In this document: positions 61,010-64,000 of the stretch, piece by piece
Position numbering within the stretch: the stretch's first letter is position 1
Layout: each line of letters begins with the position of its first letter
Assembly: GCA_963812965.1 (NCBI GenBank)
Contig: CAWEXG010000004.1
Coordinates: 1-64,000 of the forward strand
DNA from: DASXMT01 sp963812965
Lineage (GTDB): Bacteria; Actinomycetota; Acidimicrobiia; Acidimicrobiales; RAAP-2
DNA length: 64,000 bases
Reading direction: 5' to 3'
Program-made: the position numbers and the translations under genes
Notes under the pieces: generated by a model
Database searches by the model: none
The model's input: the letters and a program-made list of their open reading frames with translations, nothing else
What the model was told of the DNA's origin: nothing

Positions 61010-61143
61010 AGGCCCTCACTCACTGGGTTTGGCCAGTGCGTCGATTGTAGGCGTGTGACCACCGCACGTTCAGGGTCGACGGGTAGATTGGCCGGGCCGT
61101 CCGTTGGAGATCAGGAATACATGATAGAGGTCAAGAGCACACC

Positions 61144-61275
61144 ATGTACGTAGCGGAGATCGTCGGAGCAGTCATTCTCATGGCCGGCGGGATCGCGCTA
61201 CGGATCTATGGCGTGAAGCGAATGCGCAGAAGGCACCAGGAGTACAGGGATGCCTTAAAAGATGTGGATGCGTGA
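61144..61275 (+). CDS. 43-residue single-helix membrane protein
   Basis: MYVAEIVGAVILMAGGIALR followed by a basic segment (KRMRRRHQEY) and an acidic end (KDVDA). One N-terminal helix and a positive-inside tail look protein-like, and AGAGGTCAAGAG may serve as a ribosome site. Its last 21 bases overlap the 3' end of lepB on the other strand. Too short for confident calling. Confidence 0.4.
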   Translation: MYVAEIVGAVILMAGGIALRIYGVKRMRRRHQEYRDALKDVDA

Positions 61276-61887
61276 CAGGGGCCAGATCCTCAGCTCGACC
61301 TTGCCGACGATCAGGTTGCGGGAGACCGTGCCCCAGTACCGGCTGTCACACGAGTCGGCACGGTTGTCCCCCATCACGAAGTACTGATTCGGCGGGATCT
61401 TCTGGGTTGTGATCGGAGGTCCCAGGGGAACGGGCGTGAACCACGGTTGGGCAAGTGGATGCCCGTTGATCAAGATGACGTTTCCACGAGACGAGATGGT
61501 CTCGCCGGGCAGGCCGATGACCCGCTTCACGAGGTCGGCGACGGGGGGCCCAGGACAGTTTTCACGCGGAGGACGCCTGAAGACGATGATGTCGCCTCGG
61601 TCTACGTCGTGCAGCTTGTAACTCAGCTTGTTCACGACGACCCGGTCGCCGACCTGCAGGGTCGGGTACATCGAGACCGAGGGGATGGAGAAGGTCTGCG
61701 CCACGTAGGCGCGTATGACGATTGCCAATACGAAAGCAGCGAGCAGGATGATGACCAGCTCGAGCAACCAGCGGCTGAACGGTGTCCCGCGGTTCGTCTC
61801 GGGCTGATCAGTTGAGTCCGTTGAGTCCGTGGCCTGTTCGTCGTCGATGGACCCTGTTGGGGTCGTGTTGGGTGGGCCCGGTTCCAT
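61255..61887 (-). CDS. lepB: signal peptidase I
   Basis: 210 residues. Membrane serine protease removing signal peptides after secretion, relevant here because of the large secreted proteins. A disordered acidic N-terminus (1-35), one helix (41-59), then catalytic Ser72 in SVSMYPTL and Lys121 in LVKRVIGLPGE, box D GDNRADSCDSRYWG and the end VGKVELRIWPLSRIHIF. The start is ATG 61887 (MEPGPPN); 61896 is an in-frame alternative. Single-helix type is typical for actinobacteria. Confidence 0.93.
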   Translation of the reverse strand: MEPGPPNTTPTGSIDDEQATDSTDSTDQPETNRGTPFSRWLLELVIILLAAFVLAIVIRAYVAQTFSIPSVSMYPTLQVGDRVVVNKLSYKLHDVDRGDIIVFRRPPRENCPGPPVADLVKRVIGLPGETISSRGNVILINGHPLAQPWFTPVPLGPPITTQKIPPNQYFVMGDNRADSCDSRYWGTVSRNLIVGKVELRIWPLSRIHIF

Positions 61888-61979
61888 GGCACGCAAAGGC
61901 TAGTAGAGACAGGTGCCCGTGCTGGTGCAGCCTTCTGACGGCGCGCCGTCGTGAGAGAGCCTCGACGTCACCGAGCCTC

Positions 61980-62993
61980 TCAGGTATGAGCCGGACTGTC
62001 GCCGTACCCGGTGGGCATCCCCGATGGATAACGGTCTCCCGCCCAGGCTCCAGGGGGAGACAGCCCCTCGAGACGGTCGAGCTCCTCATCGGAGAGCTCG
62101 ACCGTGACGGCGGCAGCGTTGTTCTCCAGGTACGACCGACGTTTCGTGCCGGGGATGGGTGCCACGTCACCGCCTTGGGCCAGAACCCAGGCCAGGGCCA
62201 GCTGGCTCGGAGTGCAGTGCTTGGCTGTGGCCAGCTCTTCCACGTGGCGAACGAGCTCGAGGTTGCGAGCGAAGTTGTCACCTTGAAAGCGTGGGTTGCC
62301 GGCGCGGAAGTCGCCCGCTTCGAGATCGTCCGGGCTGGTGATCTGTCCGGTGAGGAAGCCTCGCCCCAGTGGGCTGAACGGCACGATGCCGATACCGAGC
62401 CGGCGAGCAGCGGGCACCACCTCGGCTTCGAGATCCCTGGTCCACAACGACCACTCGCTTTGGAGAGCAGTAATCGGGTGCACGGCTGATGCTCGCTCCA
62501 GGCTGGCAACGCTGGCCTCCGACAGCCCCAGGTATCGAACCTTCCCTTCGTGAACGAGCTCGGCCATGGCGCCAACCGTGTCCTCGATCGGCACGGTCGG
62601 ATCGACACGGTGCTGGTAGTAGAGGTCGATGTGCTCCGTCCCCAGACGTTGCAGCGATGCGTCGCAGCTCGTCTTCACATAGTCGGGTCGGCCGTTGATC
62701 GACCTGCTGCCATCTGAGCTGAACTCGATGGCGAACTTGGTAGCCAGCACCACGCTGTCCCGCCGGCCGGTGATGGCCCGACCGACCAGCTCTTCGTTAT
62801 GGCCCAGCCCGTAGACGTTGGCGGTGTCCAGGAAGAAGATGCCGAGGTCGAGCGCCCGGTGGATAGTGGCGATGGACTCGTCCTCGTCGGGGGTGCCGTA
62901 AGCCTGGGACATCCCCATGCATCCCAAGCCGAGCGCAGACACCTCGAGACCTGCAGCTCCGAGTCGGCGGGTGGGGTACGAACGATCGGTCAT
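61980..62993 (-). CDS. aldo/keto reductase
   Basis: 337-residue (beta/alpha)8 NADPH-dependent oxidoreductase. LGLGCMGMSQAYG opening. Catalytic tetrad: Asp in FFLDTANVYG, Tyr of the same motif, Lys in VVLATKF and His in DLYYQHRVDP. Cofactor region: GIVPFSPLGRGFLTG and APIPGTKRRSYLENN. Close to the YajO/AKR13-type general reductases. Substrate undefined. Monocistronic. Confidence 0.92.
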   Translation of the reverse strand: MTDRSYPTRRLGAAGLEVSALGLGCMGMSQAYGTPDEDESIATIHRALDLGIFFLDTANVYGLGHNEELVGRAITGRRDSVVLATKFAIEFSSDGSRSINGRPDYVKTSCDASLQRLGTEHIDLYYQHRVDPTVPIEDTVGAMAELVHEGKVRYLGLSEASVASLERASAVHPITALQSEWSLWTRDLEAEVVPAARRLGIGIVPFSPLGRGFLTGQITSPDDLEAGDFRAGNPRFQGDNFARNLELVRHVEELATAKHCTPSQLALAWVLAQGGDVAPIPGTKRRSYLENNAAAVTVELSDEELDRLEGLSPPGAWAGDRYPSGMPTGYGDSPAHT

Positions 62994-63095
62994 GACCGCA
63001 CTCTAGGTGCGATCCGATCTCCGTCGATCGGTGCATGCCGGTCCGAAACGGGTGCCTGTTGCTGGCTCGGTTCGTACTCGGTTTAGGGTGACACA

Positions 63096-63899
63096 GTGAG
63101 CCGTGACGAGGGGTATCTGCTCGACAACCAACAGGCTGAAGCAGGTACGCGTTTCGATGCGCTCTCCACACTGTTCAACCCCTCCACCTTCGGGCACATG
63201 GAGAACCTCGGCATCGGAAAAGGCTGGCGCTGCTGGGAAGTCGGTGCAGGCGGTCCGACCGTGCCCGCGTGGATCGCGGCACGCGTCGGTCCGGAAGGGT
63301 ACGTGGTGGCTACCGACATCGATGTGTCCTGGATGCAGGACCGTCCAGACGTCGGGTATGAGGTTCGGCAGCACGATGTGGGTGTCGAAGAACCGCCTGG
63401 CGAGTCCTTCGATCTCATTCACGCCCGACTGGTGCTCGTGCATGTGCCCCAGCGTGCCGAAGCACTGGCTGCGATGGTCAGGGCGCTGCGACCCGGCGGG
63501 TGGCTGTTTCTCGAAGATGCTGACCCGATGTTGCAGCCGCTCATCTGCCCGGACGAGTACGGTCCGGAACAACAGTTGGCGAATAGGTTGCGCAGGGGCT
63601 TTCGAGAGCTGTTGGCTCGGCGCGGAGCGGACCTCGGGTATGGGCGCACCCTTCCTCGTTTGCTTCGGGAGAAGGGACTGGTCGATGTACAGGCTGATGC
63701 TTTCTTTCCGATGGGCTCTCCCGCTTGCACCGCCCTGGAACAGGCGACCGTCGAACAGGTTCGTGAGCAGCTTGTTGAGAACGGCATCGCTACGGACGAG
63801 GAGATCGACCAACACCTCGGAAACGTGGCGGCAGGGCTGCTCGACCTGGCGACGTCTCCGATGATCTCAGCATGGGGTCGGAAGCCGGCTGCTCCATAG
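63096..63899 (+). CDS. class I SAM-dependent methyltransferase
   Basis: 267 residues starting at GTG. Motif I WRCWEVGAGGPTVPAWIAAR, motif II VVATDIDVSWM, post-II VRQHDVGV and motif IV FDLIHARLVLVHVPQR, followed by MVRALRPGGWLFLEDADPM. A Rossmann-fold methyltransferase for a small molecule or lipid. The acceptor cannot be inferred. Divergent from the aldo/keto reductase with about 100 bases between. The last 100 bases of the window after it hold no feature I can support. Confidence 0.85.
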   Translation: MSRDEGYLLDNQQAEAGTRFDALSTLFNPSTFGHMENLGIGKGWRCWEVGAGGPTVPAWIAARVGPEGYVVATDIDVSWMQDRPDVGYEVRQHDVGVEEPPGESFDLIHARLVLVHVPQRAEALAAMVRALRPGGWLFLEDADPMLQPLICPDEYGPEQQLANRLRRGFRELLARRGADLGYGRTLPRLLREKGLVDVQADAFFPMGSPACTALEQATVEQVREQLVENGIATDEEIDQHLGNVAAGLLDLATSPMISAWGRKPAAP

Positions 63900-64000
63900 C
63901 TCGACGGACCCGATCCGTCCTCCTGTTGGTTCTGGTGGGACATGCGGCACGTGAAGAGCAGGATGGTGGGTAGGCGACAGTGCTGGTGTCGGCTTGTGCC

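Overview
The window is high-GC DNA from an actinobacterium. The best lineage clue is the secreted six-blade repeat of the type GYWLVASDGGIFTFGDA, which together with very large adhesin-like proteins is typical of Acidimicrobiia. This is inferred from protein style and no rRNA is present. Gene calling is complicated by single-base frameshifts in many long genes, several in C or G runs or in places where neighbouring repeat copies keep the frame. Some are probably consensus errors and others real decay, so I mark affected genes as pseudogene and give the reconstructed extent.

Region 1 (1-12.6 kb) is an accessory array built on the 3' half of a tRNA-Ala(CGC). Three near-identical copies of that tRNA end lie at 1, 3270 and 12538, and a degenerate one lies at 20781. 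They look like attachment sites separating cassettes, but no integrase is visible. The cassettes carry a broken FtsX-like permease, remnants of a histidine kinase and an MFS pump, a TetR-controlled ABC exporter operon, a two-component system, and a lipoprotein fused to a sedolisin (S53) protease.

Region 2 (12.6-34 kb) is a defence and transposon zone. An intact IS1182-family copy (12599-14196) and a second copy split by an IS21-family element (20832-25410) flank a NaeI-type restriction-modification system with Vsr, a run of very small genes, SOS-type boxes, and a tandem pair of HEPN-like genes. Beyond lie an archaeal-type ATPase behind two matched dyad operators, a degraded AbiE-like toxin-antitoxin pair, a secreted protein, a DHA2 drug exporter, a reductase and an IS1380 remnant.

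Region 3 (34-52 kb) is cell surface. A ~12.4-kb gene combines a metallopeptidase, FG-GAP-like propeller, Ig-like, carboxypeptidase-regulatory and VCBS-like domains with an LAxTG sortase signal. A second frameshifted secreted protein ends in the GYWLV propeller.

Region 4 (52-64 kb) is mostly chromosomal housekeeping: another DHA2 exporter, a DoxX-like and Met-rich envelope locus, ettA, glmS, a TetR regulator, lepB, an aldo/keto reductase and a methyltransferase.
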